Shown here in pieces: positions 9,249-18,037 of a stretch of DNA of 64,000 bases. The translations under genes and the position numbers were made by a program. The stretch is from Chitinivorax tropicus (GTDB lineage: Bacteria > Pseudomonadota > Gammaproteobacteria > Burkholderiales > SCOH01), in assembly GCF_014202905.1 (NCBI RefSeq), contig NZ_JACHHY010000012.1, positions 62,001-126,000 of the forward strand. The letters run 5' to 3'. How positions within the stretch are numbered: position 1 is the stretch's first letter; each line of letters starts with the position of its first letter. The notes beneath the pieces are model-generated. The model did no database searches and was not told the origin of the DNA. It worked only from the letters and a program-made list of their open reading frames with translations.

Positions 9249-10207
9249 TGACTGGTATGCTGACCCGCTTGATTGGTGGTCGTGGTCTCAAGCAAGGGCT
9301 GAATATTCTGATCTACCACCGCGTGCTGGATACGCAAGATCCTTTGTTTCCCGGTGAGCTGACCCGGCAGCAGTTTGAGTGGCATCTGCGTTGCCTGGCG
9401 CGGGAATTCAACGTATTGCCGCTCACAGAGGCCATCGAGCGCCTGCAAAAGAACAGCCTACCCACTGCCGCCGTCGCCATCACCTTCGACGACGGCTATG
9501 CGGACAACTACACCGTTGCCCTGCCGATGCTGCAACGGCACGGCTTGCCCGCGACTGTCTTTGTCGCCAGCGGCTATCTGGATGGTGGCATGATGTGGAA
9601 TGAACGTGTCATCCACTGCATTCGTACCGCACCTGACGGCGAGATCGATCTACAGGCGCTCAATCTCGGCGCCCACCAGGTCAGCACGCCCGCCAGTCGT
9701 ACCACCACCATCCGGCACCTGCTCGGCAAACTCAAATACCTTGATTGGCAGACCCGGGAAGATCAGGTCAATGCCCTGGTTGCCCACCTGGGCGTGACAT
9801 TGCCAACCGACCAGATGATGACTTCCATGCAGCTGCGGGCCATGGCGGCATCAGGTATCGAGATCGGCGGCCATACCCGCCTGCACCCGATCCTGGCCAC
9901 CCTGAGCCGTGAACAGGCCCGGCAGGAGATGGTCGATGGCCGTGATGAGCTCACCGCCCTGATCGGCTACCAGCCCAGGCTGTTTGCCTACCCCAACGGC
10001 AAGCCACGCCAGGACTATCATGCCGAGCACGCTGAGCTGGCTCGCGAGCTTGGCTTCACCGCCGCTGTCTCTACCGCCTGGGGCTGCGCCCGCAGCAACA
10101 GCCCTGTATTCCAGCTCCCCCGGTTCACACCTTGGGATCAATCACCATTCAAGTTCCAGCTACGCCTGGCCAGGAGTTTTCGTAGCCAGACACATGACGT
10201 GGTATGA
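9245..10207 (+). CDS. Polysaccharide deacetylase (NodB domain)
   Basis: 320 aa. The NodB metal site is complete: AITFDDGYADNYT (about residues 78-90, catalytic base and metal Asp) and EIGGHTRLHPIL (metal HxxxH). FAYPNGKPRQDY follows near residue 248. Such enzymes remove N- or O-acetyl groups from sugars. No clear signal peptide is seen, so the protein may act at the cytoplasmic face or be exported another way. It is the last gene of the visible EPS operon and overlaps the O-ligase stop by four bases. Confidence 0.88.
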   Translation: MMTGMLTRLIGGRGLKQGLNILIYHRVLDTQDPLFPGELTRQQFEWHLRCLAREFNVLPLTEAIERLQKNSLPTAAVAITFDDGYADNYTVALPMLQRHGLPATVFVASGYLDGGMMWNERVIHCIRTAPDGEIDLQALNLGAHQVSTPASRTTTIRHLLGKLKYLDWQTREDQVNALVAHLGVTLPTDQMMTSMQLRAMAASGIEIGGHTRLHPILATLSREQARQEMVDGRDELTALIGYQPRLFAYPNGKPRQDYHAEHAELARELGFTAAVSTAWGCARSNSPVFQLPRFTPWDQSPFKFQLRLARSFRSQTHDVV

Positions 10208-10419
10208 GCCATTTCACGGCATGATCCCGAATTCGCACAGTCTCGGTTATGTATCAGCACATCCCAGATCATTTGCCACCTGCAAAGGCCCTCGATAGGT
10301 TTGGCTGATGCCGCAACAGGCCAGCACAGTTTTTGCATGTGTCGATCCATAACTGTAGCTGTGCGTGGTGCCGACACGGCCTTACACTGGGTGTTCATTC
10401 ATTGACAAGGCATGGCCCC
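10208..10419. other. 212-base intergenic region
   Basis: It separates the EPS operon from the aminotransferase gene. There is no convincing ORF and no strong terminator. A promoter for the aminotransferase is expected here, but no clear -35/-10 pair was found. Confidence 0.4.
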
Positions 10420-11583
10420 ATGTTTTCCGAGCGCATCGAACGTCTATCGGGCTCGCTGATCCGCGAGATCCTGTCTCTCACTCAACGACCAGGCATGATT
10501 TCCTTTGCTGGCGGCCTCCCCGCCAGCCATATGATGCCTTGTTTCGATTTCACTCAACTGCCTGCCGAGCTTCGCCAGTATGGGCCCAGCGAAGGCGAGC
10601 CGATTCTGCGGGAAAAGATTGCTGAACATGTTCGGCAGCTGGGTATCCAGGCCACGGCTGAACAAGTGCTTGTCCTATCTGGCTCGCAACAGGCCCTCGA
10701 CCTTGTTGCCAAATTATTCATCGACCCAGGTACGCCCATGCTGGTCGAGGCGCCAACCTATCTGGCCGCACTTCAGAACTTCAAGCTGTTTGGTGCAGAC
10801 CTACACGAGCTGCCGCTGAGCGCGGCTGGCATCGACCCAGAACAATTGCGGCAGACGGCGCAACGCACCCGTCCAGCCTGCTGTTATCTGATCCCTACCT
10901 TTCAGAACCCATCGGGCTACTGCTACAGCCCTGAGACCCGTGCAGCGGTATCGCAGGTGTTGGATGATTTGATGCTCCCGTTGATTGAAGATGAACCCTA
11001 TCGTGAACTTGCCTATGATGCCGTTGAGCGTCGCCCGCTTTGTGCCGGCTTGAAACAAGCGCCTTTCATCTATTGCGGAAGCTTCTCGAAAACGGCCACG
11101 CCAGGGCTTCGGGTGGGCTATCTGGTGGCCAGCCCCAAACTGATGCCGTATCTGATCAAGCTCAAGCAGGCCGCCGATCTGCATACCAATCGGGTAGGCC
11201 AGTATGTGCTGGCCAAGTGGCTGGATACGCCGGACTACCATGCGCATATCGCTACGATCCGGCAATACTACCGCCAACAGCGCGACACCATGATCGATGC
11301 CCTGAACCGGCATTGCCAAGAGCTGGCCGAGTGGGAGACACCGCCAGGCGGCTTGTTTATCTGGGCCCGTCTGAGGAAGCCGTTGGATACCCGAGAGATC
11401 CTGAAAACCACCATGGCCCGCAATGTCGCCTTCATGCCAGGCGAGCCCTTTTTTGCCACACCAGTGGATACAGCAGGGTGCATCCGGTTAAACTTCAGCC
11501 ACGCGTCGGCAGACGCGGTTGAACAAGGCATCGCCATTATCAAAGACGCTTTACAGGACGCATTTGTCAACCTGAAAAGTTGA
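10420..11583 (+). CDS. PLP-dependent class I/II aminotransferase (LysN/MocR-type fold)
   Basis: 387 aa. Start MFSERIERLSGSLIREIL at 10420 was chosen over the upstream in-frame start at 10333 because family homology begins there. Motifs: ISFAGGLPASHMMP, LVLSGSQQALDL, YLIPTFQNPSGY, and GSFSKTATPGLRVGY carrying the PLP lysine (K224). The C-terminal CIRLNFSHAS binds the substrate carboxylate. Relatives act on 2-aminoadipate, aromatic or branched-chain amino acids; this sequence alone does not choose between them. It is a single gene. Confidence 0.88.
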   Translation: MFSERIERLSGSLIREILSLTQRPGMISFAGGLPASHMMPCFDFTQLPAELRQYGPSEGEPILREKIAEHVRQLGIQATAEQVLVLSGSQQALDLVAKLFIDPGTPMLVEAPTYLAALQNFKLFGADLHELPLSAAGIDPEQLRQTAQRTRPACCYLIPTFQNPSGYCYSPETRAAVSQVLDDLMLPLIEDEPYRELAYDAVERRPLCAGLKQAPFIYCGSFSKTATPGLRVGYLVASPKLMPYLIKLKQAADLHTNRVGQYVLAKWLDTPDYHAHIATIRQYYRQQRDTMIDALNRHCQELAEWETPPGGLFIWARLRKPLDTREILKTTMARNVAFMPGEPFFATPVDTAGCIRLNFSHASADAVEQGIAIIKDALQDAFVNLKS

Positions 11584-11683
11584 TGTGCCGACCTTGACTT
11601 TCGATAAGTTGTTCACATAGTGCAAGAAAACGGGCAAACCAGAGGCTGGCAAGCAATCTGGCGCACAAATCAAATTCAAGTGT

Positions 11684-11697
11684 TTGATTTTAATCAA
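11684..11697. promoter_or_regulatory. Perfect FNR/ANR-type box
   Basis: TTGAT-TTTA-ATCAA is a full match to the FNR/CRP-family consensus TTGAT-N4-ATCAA, with one more matching base pair on each side. It lies in an AT-rich gap. A possible -10, TCTAAT at 11726-11731, is downstream; the box centre would sit near -47 rather than the ideal -41.5. The regulated transcript could be priA or an unannotated RNA. Confidence 0.5.
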
Positions 11698-11785
11698 ATT
11701 ATTTTATTGCCGTTTTTTTGCACAATCTAATAAATGGCCTTTCAAGTTGAGAACTTGCTCCGTTTTTCACTCATATTCCACAAAG

Positions 11786-11806
11786 TTATCCACAGAAACT
11801 GTGGAT
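11786..11806. promoter_or_regulatory. DnaA-box-containing dyad upstream of priA
   Basis: TTATCCACA (11786-11794) is a perfect DnaA box. It sits in a perfect 8-bp inverted repeat, ATCCACAG-AAA-CTGTGGAT (11788-11806), about 84 bases before the priA start. It may bind DnaA or form a hairpin. No cluster of further boxes was seen, so it is unlikely to be an origin by itself. Confidence 0.45.
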
Positions 11807-11889
11807 TTCTTGAAAAGTGCTTGCCAGTGAACCACCTAGCGTAACTTGGTGAGAAATTACCGCAACATGACAATCTGAAATCGTTACGC

Positions 11890-14064
11890 ATGACCATCGC
11901 CCGAATTGCTCTGGATGTCCCATTGGCTGGCCCTTTCGACTATCTGGCCCCCCAGCTGACCCAGGAGGATGTGGGCCGACGGGTCGTTGTGCCTTTCGGG
12001 CCCCGAAAAATGGTGGGTATTGTGCTGGACATCACCCCGCATAGTGATTACGATCCGGCCAAGCTCAAACCAATCAAGCTGGTGCATGCAGATATGCCGC
12101 CGCTTGCTGCCGATGTCTTGGCCACCTGCCAGTTCTGCTCAGATTATTATCACCACCCATTGGGCCAAGTCATTTTCACTGGCTTGCCTGGTCGCCTGCG
12201 GCAAATCGAGGCCTTTACCCGCCCTGCGGGCTCCCACTGGTGCCTCACTGAGCAGGGGGCGCATGCGCTGCCTTCGGCCATCACGCCGCGCGCCCGGGCG
12301 CAGGCCAAGCTGTTGGTAGCATTACAAGCCAACCCATTGGGTGCGGACCAAGCCCAGCATATCTCTGCCAATGCTCCGGCGATCTTGCGCAAATGGGCTG
12401 CAAACGGCTGGGTGCAGCGAATGACACCGGCCAGATCACCTTACCCCCATGCCCCAGCAAGCCCGTCCCTGACAGATGAGCAGCGCGCAGCGATTGATCT
12501 GGCCCAGTCACATGCTGGATTTCAAGTCATGTTGCTACATGGCGTAACCGGCAGCGGCAAAACAGAAGTCTACCTGCAGCTGATTGCCAAAGCGTTGGCT
12601 CAAAGTCGGCAGGCCCTGATTCTGGTGCCGGAGATCAATCTTACCCCGCAGCTGACCTTGCGCTTCAGTGAGCGATTCCCTGAGCGACGGATCGTCAGTC
12701 TGCATAGTGGCCTGGCTGATGGCGAACGGGCCGACAACTGGCTCGCGGCGCAATCGGGGGAAGCGGATATCATCCTAGGCACCAGGCTGGCGGTATTCAC
12801 CCCCATTCCCAGGCTGGGCCTCATTGTCGTCGATGAAGAGCATGACGGCTCCTTCAAGCAGCAGGAGGGCTTGCGCTACTCAGCCCGCGATGTTGCCATC
12901 TATCGTGCGCATGTGCGGGACGTGCCAATCATCCTTGGCTCGGCTACTCCCTCGCTCGAAACCTATCACAACGCTCAGACAGGTCGGTACCGATATGCCA
13001 AGCTCAGCCGACGCGCTGTACAGTCCGCCCGGCTCCCCACCATCCAAACCATCGATACCAGCCGACTGCTTTTGCAGGACGGGCTGTCCGATCCATTGGT
13101 CAATGCGCTGCACGCCAGACTGCAAGCCGGCGAACAGAGCTTGGTATTCATCAATCGGCGCGGATACTCACCTGTACTATTCTGTGGGGAATGTGGCTGG
13201 ATCGCAGGCTGCAAGCGCTGCTCTGCCCGATTGGTCGTCCACCTGCGTGCGCGCCAATTGCGATGCCACCTCTGCGGGCATGAAGAGCCCATCGTCAGCG
13301 CCTGCCCAGACTGCGGCAATCAGGACATCCGCCCGCTTGGCGTGGGCACGCAGCGCATCGAGGCCGCGCTGGCCGACCGGTTGCCCGAAGCCCGCATCAT
13401 CCGGGTCGATCGAGATGTCACCCGCCGGAAAGAAGCCTTCACAGATATCCTGTCCGATATTCATCAAGGCAAGGCCGATATCCTGATCGGTACCCAGATG
13501 CTGGCAAAAGGCCATGATTTCCCGAATCTCTCTCTGGTATGCGTGCTGAATGCCGATAGCGGGTTATACAGCGCCGATTTTCGCGCCACAGAAAAACTGT
13601 TTGCACTCTTGTTGCAAGTGTCAGGCCGCGCCGGTCGCGCTGAGATTCCCGGGGAGGTCTTGATCCAGACACAATTTCCCAATCACCCGTTACTGCATGC
13701 ATTGATCACCCACGACTTTGACAGCTACGCCAGGCGCCTACTGACGGAGCGCCAACAAGCGCAATTCCCGCCCTTCGTCTATCAAGCCATACTTCGCGCC
13801 GAAGCCCCCGACATCGATCAAGCCATCGCCTTTCTCGACCGTGCCAAAGCCCTGGCCGAGCAACTTGACTCCCCCGTCACCTTGTTCGACCCCGTGCCAT
13901 CACCATTGTCCAGGCTGGCAGGGCTCGAACGCGCCCAGCTGTTGGTGCAACACCCATCCAGAAACATCCTGCAGACCCTGCTGAAGCACTGGCTCCCCCA
14001 TCTGCACGCCTTGAGCGACCGCCAGATCCGCTGGATTATCGACATCGACCCACAAGACCTGTGA
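11890..14064 (+). CDS. priA: Primosomal protein N', replication-restart helicase
   Basis: 724 aa, full length for PriA. The N-terminal 3'-DNA-binding domain begins ARIALDVPLAGPFDYL. Walker A is GVTGSGKTE (residues 218-226) and Walker B is VVDEEHDGSFKQ. GSATPSLET, INRRGYSP and the helicase C motifs GTQMLAKGHDFP and QVSGRAGRAE follow. A Cys-rich zinc region (CGECGW, CKRC, CHLCGHEE, CPDCG; about residues 431-480) is complete. PriA binds stalled or repaired forks and reloads DnaB through the primosome. It appears intact and monocistronic. Confidence 0.97.
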   Translation: MTIARIALDVPLAGPFDYLAPQLTQEDVGRRVVVPFGPRKMVGIVLDITPHSDYDPAKLKPIKLVHADMPPLAADVLATCQFCSDYYHHPLGQVIFTGLPGRLRQIEAFTRPAGSHWCLTEQGAHALPSAITPRARAQAKLLVALQANPLGADQAQHISANAPAILRKWAANGWVQRMTPARSPYPHAPASPSLTDEQRAAIDLAQSHAGFQVMLLHGVTGSGKTEVYLQLIAKALAQSRQALILVPEINLTPQLTLRFSERFPERRIVSLHSGLADGERADNWLAAQSGEADIILGTRLAVFTPIPRLGLIVVDEEHDGSFKQQEGLRYSARDVAIYRAHVRDVPIILGSATPSLETYHNAQTGRYRYAKLSRRAVQSARLPTIQTIDTSRLLLQDGLSDPLVNALHARLQAGEQSLVFINRRGYSPVLFCGECGWIAGCKRCSARLVVHLRARQLRCHLCGHEEPIVSACPDCGNQDIRPLGVGTQRIEAALADRLPEARIIRVDRDVTRRKEAFTDILSDIHQGKADILIGTQMLAKGHDFPNLSLVCVLNADSGLYSADFRATEKLFALLLQVSGRAGRAEIPGEVLIQTQFPNHPLLHALITHDFDSYARRLLTERQQAQFPPFVYQAILRAEAPDIDQAIAFLDRAKALAEQLDSPVTLFDPVPSPLSRLAGLERAQLLVQHPSRNILQTLLKHWLPHLHALSDRQIRWIIDIDPQDL

Positions 14065-14171
14065 CCGCGCCTACCACTTAAACCACGCTGCCGTCCAAGG
14101 CCGACACACACGACTCATACTCAAGCTGTTAGCCCCTCATAAGGCAAGTGTTAAATTTTGCAACGACCACC

Positions 14172-14199
14172 TTGCCACGTTGAAAAACCCCGCTAAAAT
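14172..14199 (+). promoter_or_regulatory. Predicted sigma-70 promoter of SRPBCC gene
   Basis: TTGCCA (14172-14177), a 16-base spacer and TAAAAT (14194-14199) lie about 57 bases before the ATG at 14256. A GGAG Shine-Dalgarno precedes that ATG. Confidence 0.5.
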
Positions 14200-14255
14200 G
14201 CCATTCGAATATTCAGACATTGCTCTCCGCACTCAATAATCCACTCGGAGCACCC

Positions 14256-14876
14256 ATGCACCCAGTCGTCCGTCTAGCCCTCGCCGGGCTGATCGCCTCA
14301 CTCGGCAGCGTTGAAGCAGAAACCACACCAGGCACCGCACTGGATGTCAAAGTCACCCGCCAAGGTGAGGAAGTGATCGTAGACTGCGACATGCATACCG
14401 ACGTCAGCCAAGAAGAAGCCTGGGCCGTTTTGACCGACTTCGATCACATGGCACGCTTTGTACCCAACGTGCAGGAAAGCACCATCATCGAAAAGAAAGG
14501 CGAACAGCTACGCGTTCACCAAAAAGGACGAGCCCGATACGGCCTGCTCAGCTTCGGCTTCGAATCCGTACGGGACATCGAACTCAAACCCATCTCAGAA
14601 ATCCGCTCGAAAGCAATCAGCGGCAATGTCAAATCAATGAACGGCGTCACTCGTCTTTCTCAAGATGGCCATGGCAGCACCCACATCACCTTCCATTCCG
14701 TCAGCGTCCCTGGCGTCTGGATACCACCCGGCGTCGGCATTGCTTTCATCAAAAACGAAATTTCCGAGCAATTTCAAGGCATGCTTACTGAAATGAAACG
14801 CCGCCAGCCCCCAAGCATGACCGAGCAAAAACAAGCACACCAAAAATTCTCACACGATTTTGAAAAAAACTCTTGA
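14256..14876 (+). CDS. Secreted SRPBCC (polyketide cyclase/START-like) protein
   Basis: 206 aa from ATG 14256, chosen over the TTG at 14220 because GGAG stands 8 bases upstream and the protein then begins with a signal peptide (MHPVVRLALAGLIASLGSVEA). The mature part has the SRPBCC pattern: VDCDMHTDVSQEEAWAVLTD, FDHMARFVPNV and a C-terminal long helix. Such domains bind hydrophobic ligands in a deep cavity. Export suggests a periplasmic lipid or quinone-type ligand, but no function is assigned. The C-terminal 25 residues are polar and Lys-rich. Confidence 0.75.
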   Translation: MHPVVRLALAGLIASLGSVEAETTPGTALDVKVTRQGEEVIVDCDMHTDVSQEEAWAVLTDFDHMARFVPNVQESTIIEKKGEQLRVHQKGRARYGLLSFGFESVRDIELKPISEIRSKAISGNVKSMNGVTRLSQDGHGSTHITFHSVSVPGVWIPPGVGIAFIKNEISEQFQGMLTEMKRRQPPSMTEQKQAHQKFSHDFEKNS

Positions 14877-14901
14877 CGCAAAAAGCTCGATAGTATTTAA
14901 T
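14873..14901 (+). promoter_or_regulatory. Promoter of tRNA-Phe
   Basis: TTGACG (14873-14878), a 17-base spacer and TTTAAT (14896-14901) are followed by a GC-rich stretch (GGCGACC), as in stringently controlled tRNA promoters. The -35 overlaps the end of the upstream gene. Confidence 0.6.
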
Positions 14902-14915
14902 GGCGACCTCTCGAC

Positions 14916-14991
<76 letters not shown>

Positions 14992-14999
14992 AAATTCAG

Positions 15000-15030
15000 C
15001 GCCCAACTGTTCTCAGTTGGGCGTTTTCAT
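15000..15030 (+). terminator. Rho-independent terminator of tRNA-Phe
   Basis: A perfect 10-bp stem CGCCCAACTG / CAGTTGGGCG (15000-15009, 15014-15023) with a TTCT loop is followed by TTTTCATTT. It starts nine bases after the tRNA CCA end. Confidence 0.8.
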
Positions 15031-15285
15031 TTGTGCTTCCCGCATGACACGCGGGGTTCCCGCACATTCTGCGTGTGCGACCGGGGTCCTATGGCCTGGC
15101 AGGAACATCCCCGGTTGCCCTCCATTCCGCCCTCTCTTCTCTCGAAATCGGCGCTAACTTCTTCGCCGTGGCACACGCAGACGGCGCTGTTCGTCAACCA
15201 CTTATGCGTGCGCCGACGGGAATGGTTGGCTCGCGGGTTTGCACGAGCAAAGCAGAACGGCAAACCCGCGAGGCCAGCCTCCACG
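15024..15285. other. Gap between tRNA terminator and DUF2188 gene
   Basis: 262 bases. No supported gene and no RNA seen apart from the inverted repeat at 15230-15272. This is where the left junction of the element would lie if it integrated beside tRNA-Phe, but no matching direct repeat was found in the window. Confidence 0.3.
15230..15272. repeat. 12-bp perfect inverted repeat at left edge of the mobile region
   Basis: CTCGCGGGTTTG (15230-15241) pairs with CAAACCCGCGAG (15261-15272) across a 19-base loop, and an inner TTTGC/GCAAA pairing also exists. It lies just past the end of the DUF2188 gene (minus strand). No T-tract follows on either strand, so it is not a classic terminator; it may terminate weakly, cap mRNA or be part of an attachment region. 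Confidence 0.5.
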
Positions 15286-15516
15286 TCAACCCTTGGGCGG
15301 GAACGGATCGTCACCGTAGCTGTTGCGCTCACGGATCTGGCCGTTCCGCCCTTGGATGAGCATCTCGCTCTGCTGGTTGATGGCGATGTCCCGCGCACGG
15401 TCAATCGCCTGTTGCTGCGTGTCATGGATGGAGGTGAGACGGTCGTTGCCTTCTCCCCGCACACCCCACTGATCACCGCCGTTGATGGGTACGACCCATT
15501 GGTTCTTTCCGCCCAT
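15286..15516 (-). CDS. DUF2188 domain protein
   Basis: 76 aa. The minus-strand ATG at 15516 follows GGAGAG, a good ribosome site. The small protein has the DUF2188 pattern: an initial strand KNQWVVPINGGDQWGVRGEG, then STSIHDTQQQAIDRARDIA-like helix, and the ending GRIRERNSYGDDPFPPKG-like tail (here NGQIRERNSYGDDPFPPKG). These proteins are common in bacteria and mobile elements; their role is unknown. It follows the 321-aa gene by 72 bases on the same strand and may be transcribed with it. Confidence 0.8.
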   Translation of the reverse strand: MGGKNQWVVPINGGDQWGVRGEGNDRLTSIHDTQQQAIDRARDIAINQQSEMLIQGRNGQIRERNSYGDDPFPPKG

Positions 15517-15588
15517 TTCAATCTCTCCAAAAAAATGAAAAAGTCAGGCTCTTGAAGTCGGCGCGAGCCAGGCGCTTCGGTGCTGAAT

Positions 15589-16554
15589 TCATGTCATGAC
15601 GTTCGCCCCCTTTCCAGTTGCCGAACACGGCATCGCATACAGTCCAGCGCGTTGCTGTGTGACGACGAGTGCCCCGTAGGCTGCCAGTCGAGCCTCGTGC
15701 TCCGGCTTGCCCTTGTCCTTCGACTTGATCTTGAACAGGTCAATCGGCTTGTCGCTCTTCTGGCCAGCGCGCTGCATGATCCTTTCGCCGTCCACCTCGG
15801 CACCCTTGAATGACCAGAGCGCTTCGAACACCTTGGCCTGACCTTGGGTGAATCGGATTGGTGTGGACTGCACATCCGGCAGCGTTGCCCACTTGAAGTC
15901 GGCCGAGAACGGCCCGTTCACTGGCGCGGCCGGATCGGCCACTGCTGGCACTGCAAACGGCACCGAGGGGATGAAGGTGATTACGCCGCCATAGAATGTG
16001 AAACGTTCATCCAGTGCCAGCCATTCCACGCTGGAGCCGAAGGGCGATCCACGCGTCGTGCGCGGCCTGGGAGTGATGACCCGGATGTTGCTTCCCGCCA
16101 CCCGAATACGATCCAGCAAGGTCGGCTCATGCAGCACTCTCGTCAGATCTCGGGCCAGCACGACCGGAGAGCTGCGGGCATTACCGAGCCGCCAAGCACC
16201 GTCGCCCAAGTCATCGATGTCATCGCGGCTCTCGATGTCGAGCGCGAGGCGCATTTTCTGCCGCAGCCAGTCTTCGTCCAGGGCCAACGCCGCACCGTCG
16301 ATTGCCTCGACAGGAACCTGGCCACACTCCGGGCACCGGCAGATCCGACCGCCCCTTCCATCGCCCCAGACCTGCGCCCGATGCTGCTGACAGTGGGGAC
16401 AGAGCACAAAAAACTGATCCACCACTGTTGGCCTGACGGCTTTGCCGAGCATAGACAAAGCAGATACCTCGCGTGGCGACAGCGTGGCACGCAGCACCGG
16501 CGTGCCACCTGCGAACAGCCGGCAAACCAGGGCCCAGGCATCGTGCGTCGTCAT
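15589..16554 (-). CDS. Unknown protein with zinc-ribbon-like Cys pairs
   Basis: 321 aa. The ATG is 3 bases after the stop of the upstream minus-strand gene, so the two are coupled. Near residues 52-76 it has LCPHCQQH and ICRCPECGQV, a probable zinc ribbon. The rest is soluble and mixed alpha/beta with a Lys-rich tail segment (KIKSKDKGKPEHEARLAAYG). I do not recognise a family. Its coupling with the 411-aa gene and the shared operator with the XRE/ImmA pair suggest a two-component effector or stress function under that regulator (inference). Confidence 0.7.
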   Translation of the reverse strand: MTTHDAWALVCRLFAGGTPVLRATLSPREVSALSMLGKAVRPTVVDQFFVLCPHCQQHRAQVWGDGRGGRICRCPECGQVPVEAIDGAALALDEDWLRQKMRLALDIESRDDIDDLGDGAWRLGNARSSPVVLARDLTRVLHEPTLLDRIRVAGSNIRVITPRPRTTRGSPFGSSVEWLALDERFTFYGGVITFIPSVPFAVPAVADPAAPVNGPFSADFKWATLPDVQSTPIRFTQGQAKVFEALWSFKGAEVDGERIMQRAGQKSDKPIDLFKIKSKDKGKPEHEARLAAYGALVVTQQRAGLYAMPCSATGKGANVMT

Positions 16555-16557
16555 TGG

Positions 16558-17793
16558 TCAGTCCTCGAAAGCGGATGAGGAACTGACTGGGTCGGTCTCT
16601 GGCGGCAACTCCTGGGCGCTGAGGGTCTGGCCCTTCTGCAAGATGCCCACCGCAACCAAGTAGCCTTCCAGCTGCGCCTGCATCTTCGCGTCGAACTTGT
16701 GCAGGTTCAGCCGCCCTTTGCTGGTCACTTCGATGGTGACCACCTTGGGGCGAGTCCTGCCCGGCTCGGGTGGGTAGTAGAGATTGACCTGCGCCGCCGT
16801 CACCGCCCACTGCCCCTCCAGCGGGCCCGGCAGCTTCTCCTTCAGCAAATCGTGCACCGAGCGTTGCTGGCTGGATTGCATCGCCGTGCATTCGATCTTC
16901 AGCGCCGTGTCAGGGCTGAGCAGGGTGAGTGCCTTCAACTGAACCATCGAGAAGCCGTCCTCGAACGCATCCGGCACATCGAACCCGGTGCGCAGCATCG
17001 ACAGATCCAGAGTCGGCGACTTGATCTTGTGAGCGCTTGCTTTCACGCCCAGCACATGCTCCGCGAAGGCCTCGACCAGCATTTGCTGATACTTTGCGCC
17101 GCCGCGCACCAGCGTGCGCACTACACCGGTGGACTTGGCGTACTCCAGCACCATGTGGATGTTGGGGTTGCCGACCCGGCGTTTCAGGGTCGCTCCCTCG
17201 AACTCCAGGCGCAGCATCGCCATGTCCTTGACATGGACCGACAGCAGGAACACGCCCGGGCTGCGCTCGACCAAGTGCGCCACGCTGCCGTCTCCGCATT
17301 GGAGTTCGCGCTTGTAGAAGGCCGAGATGGCGTGACGCAACGCGGTCAGATTGGCATCCGAACCGTTCGGTTGGCGTTTCAGGCCAAGATCGTATTGCTG
17401 TGTCTGTTGCCCATGCTGTTCCCAAAAGCTGAAGTCATAGGCACGCTCGAACAGTGCCGGGTGGTGGACGTAGAGCCAGAAGGAACGATGGATGTCGCTT
17501 GCACACAGCGTCAAACCCGCCAAAGCGGCACCGTCGGTCACGGCCGCCTCAAACATCGCCTGCTTACCAGCCGCATCGCCCAACTGAACGCTGGCCATGA
17601 GGTTGGCCGTCATCCGGTCGCGGGCAGCAATGTCGGGCCAGACTTTGACCGCTTCGACCAGAAACTGGCTGGTCTCCGGTGTGTCATCCCAGGCAAAGCC
17701 ATCGGGCACAGGCAGGCTATGGGTGGTCAGGAAGTCGCGCAGCGTGGCGTCCACCGGCAGCTCGAGCATCACGTCGACAAAGGTCTTCTTCAT
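16558..17793 (-). CDS. Unknown 411-aa protein, first gene of the leftward operon
   Basis: Start ATG at 17793 (MKKTFVDVMLELPVD), preceded by AGAAAGGACG at good spacing; the longer frame to 17850 lacks this. The sequence is soluble with no recognised motif. The middle part (LLSVHVKDMAMLRLEFEG, then KRRVGNPNIHMVLEY) and the C-terminal VVTIEVTSKGRLNLHKF look like beta-rich domains. A His/Trp-rich stretch (YDFSFWEQHGQQTQQYD) is notable. It is transcribed from a promoter facing the XRE gene and sharing its operator. Function is unknown; defence or lysogeny-related cargo are candidates. Confidence 0.7.
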   Translation of the reverse strand: MKKTFVDVMLELPVDATLRDFLTTHSLPVPDGFAWDDTPETSQFLVEAVKVWPDIAARDRMTANLMASVQLGDAAGKQAMFEAAVTDGAALAGLTLCASDIHRSFWLYVHHPALFERAYDFSFWEQHGQQTQQYDLGLKRQPNGSDANLTALRHAISAFYKRELQCGDGSVAHLVERSPGVFLLSVHVKDMAMLRLEFEGATLKRRVGNPNIHMVLEYAKSTGVVRTLVRGGAKYQQMLVEAFAEHVLGVKASAHKIKSPTLDLSMLRTGFDVPDAFEDGFSMVQLKALTLLSPDTALKIECTAMQSSQQRSVHDLLKEKLPGPLEGQWAVTAAQVNLYYPPEPGRTRPKVVTIEVTSKGRLNLHKFDAKMQAQLEGYLVAVGILQKGQTLSAQELPPETDPVSSSSAFED

Positions 17794-17897
17794 CTTGATC
17801 GTCCTTTCTGGATCGGCGTCGAAGGTCTGCGACCGATGTACGGACTGCACTGGCCAGCGACTAGGTTACTGAACACGCACCCCACACAAGTAAAGCA

Positions 17898-17987
17898 GCG
17901 AGATACAAGCGCGATTCTGAACCTCAGATTTCCGCTTGTCAATCAAAGCGGCACATCTAGACCTTATTTGTATCTCGCGGCTATACT
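17898..17987. promoter_or_regulatory. Divergent promoter region with paired operators
   Basis: A perfect 11-bp inverted repeat, GCGAGATACAA (17898-17908) and TTGTATCTCGC (17968-17978), is split by 59 bases. Leftward: TTGACA (minus strand, 17942-17937), 17 bases, CAGAAT (17919-17914); the left operator would cover the start point. Rightward: TAGACC (17959-17964), 17 bases, TATACT (17982-17987); the right operator fills the spacer. Geometry suggests the XRE protein at 18038 represses both directions, perhaps with looping. Confidence 0.6.
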
Positions 17988-18037
17988 AGCGGTCTTGTTT
18001 TTGTTAACTGACTGTTTTCCCCTACAGGAGCATCGCT

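Larger units (their letters stand above)
11584..11889. other. 306-base AT-rich intergenic region before priA
   Basis: No ORF was found. It contains the FNR-type box, a small hairpin (CAAGTT-GAG-AACTTG, 11743-11757, followed by CTCCGTTTTT) and the DnaA-box dyad. AT-rich bases here contrast with the GC-rich flanks. It could hide a short regulatory RNA ending near 11767, but only weak evidence supports that. Confidence 0.4.

Noticed and set aside
11786-11806. Chromosomal replication origin
   Set aside because: Only one good DnaA box is present, and dnaA, dnaN and gyrB are absent from the surroundings.
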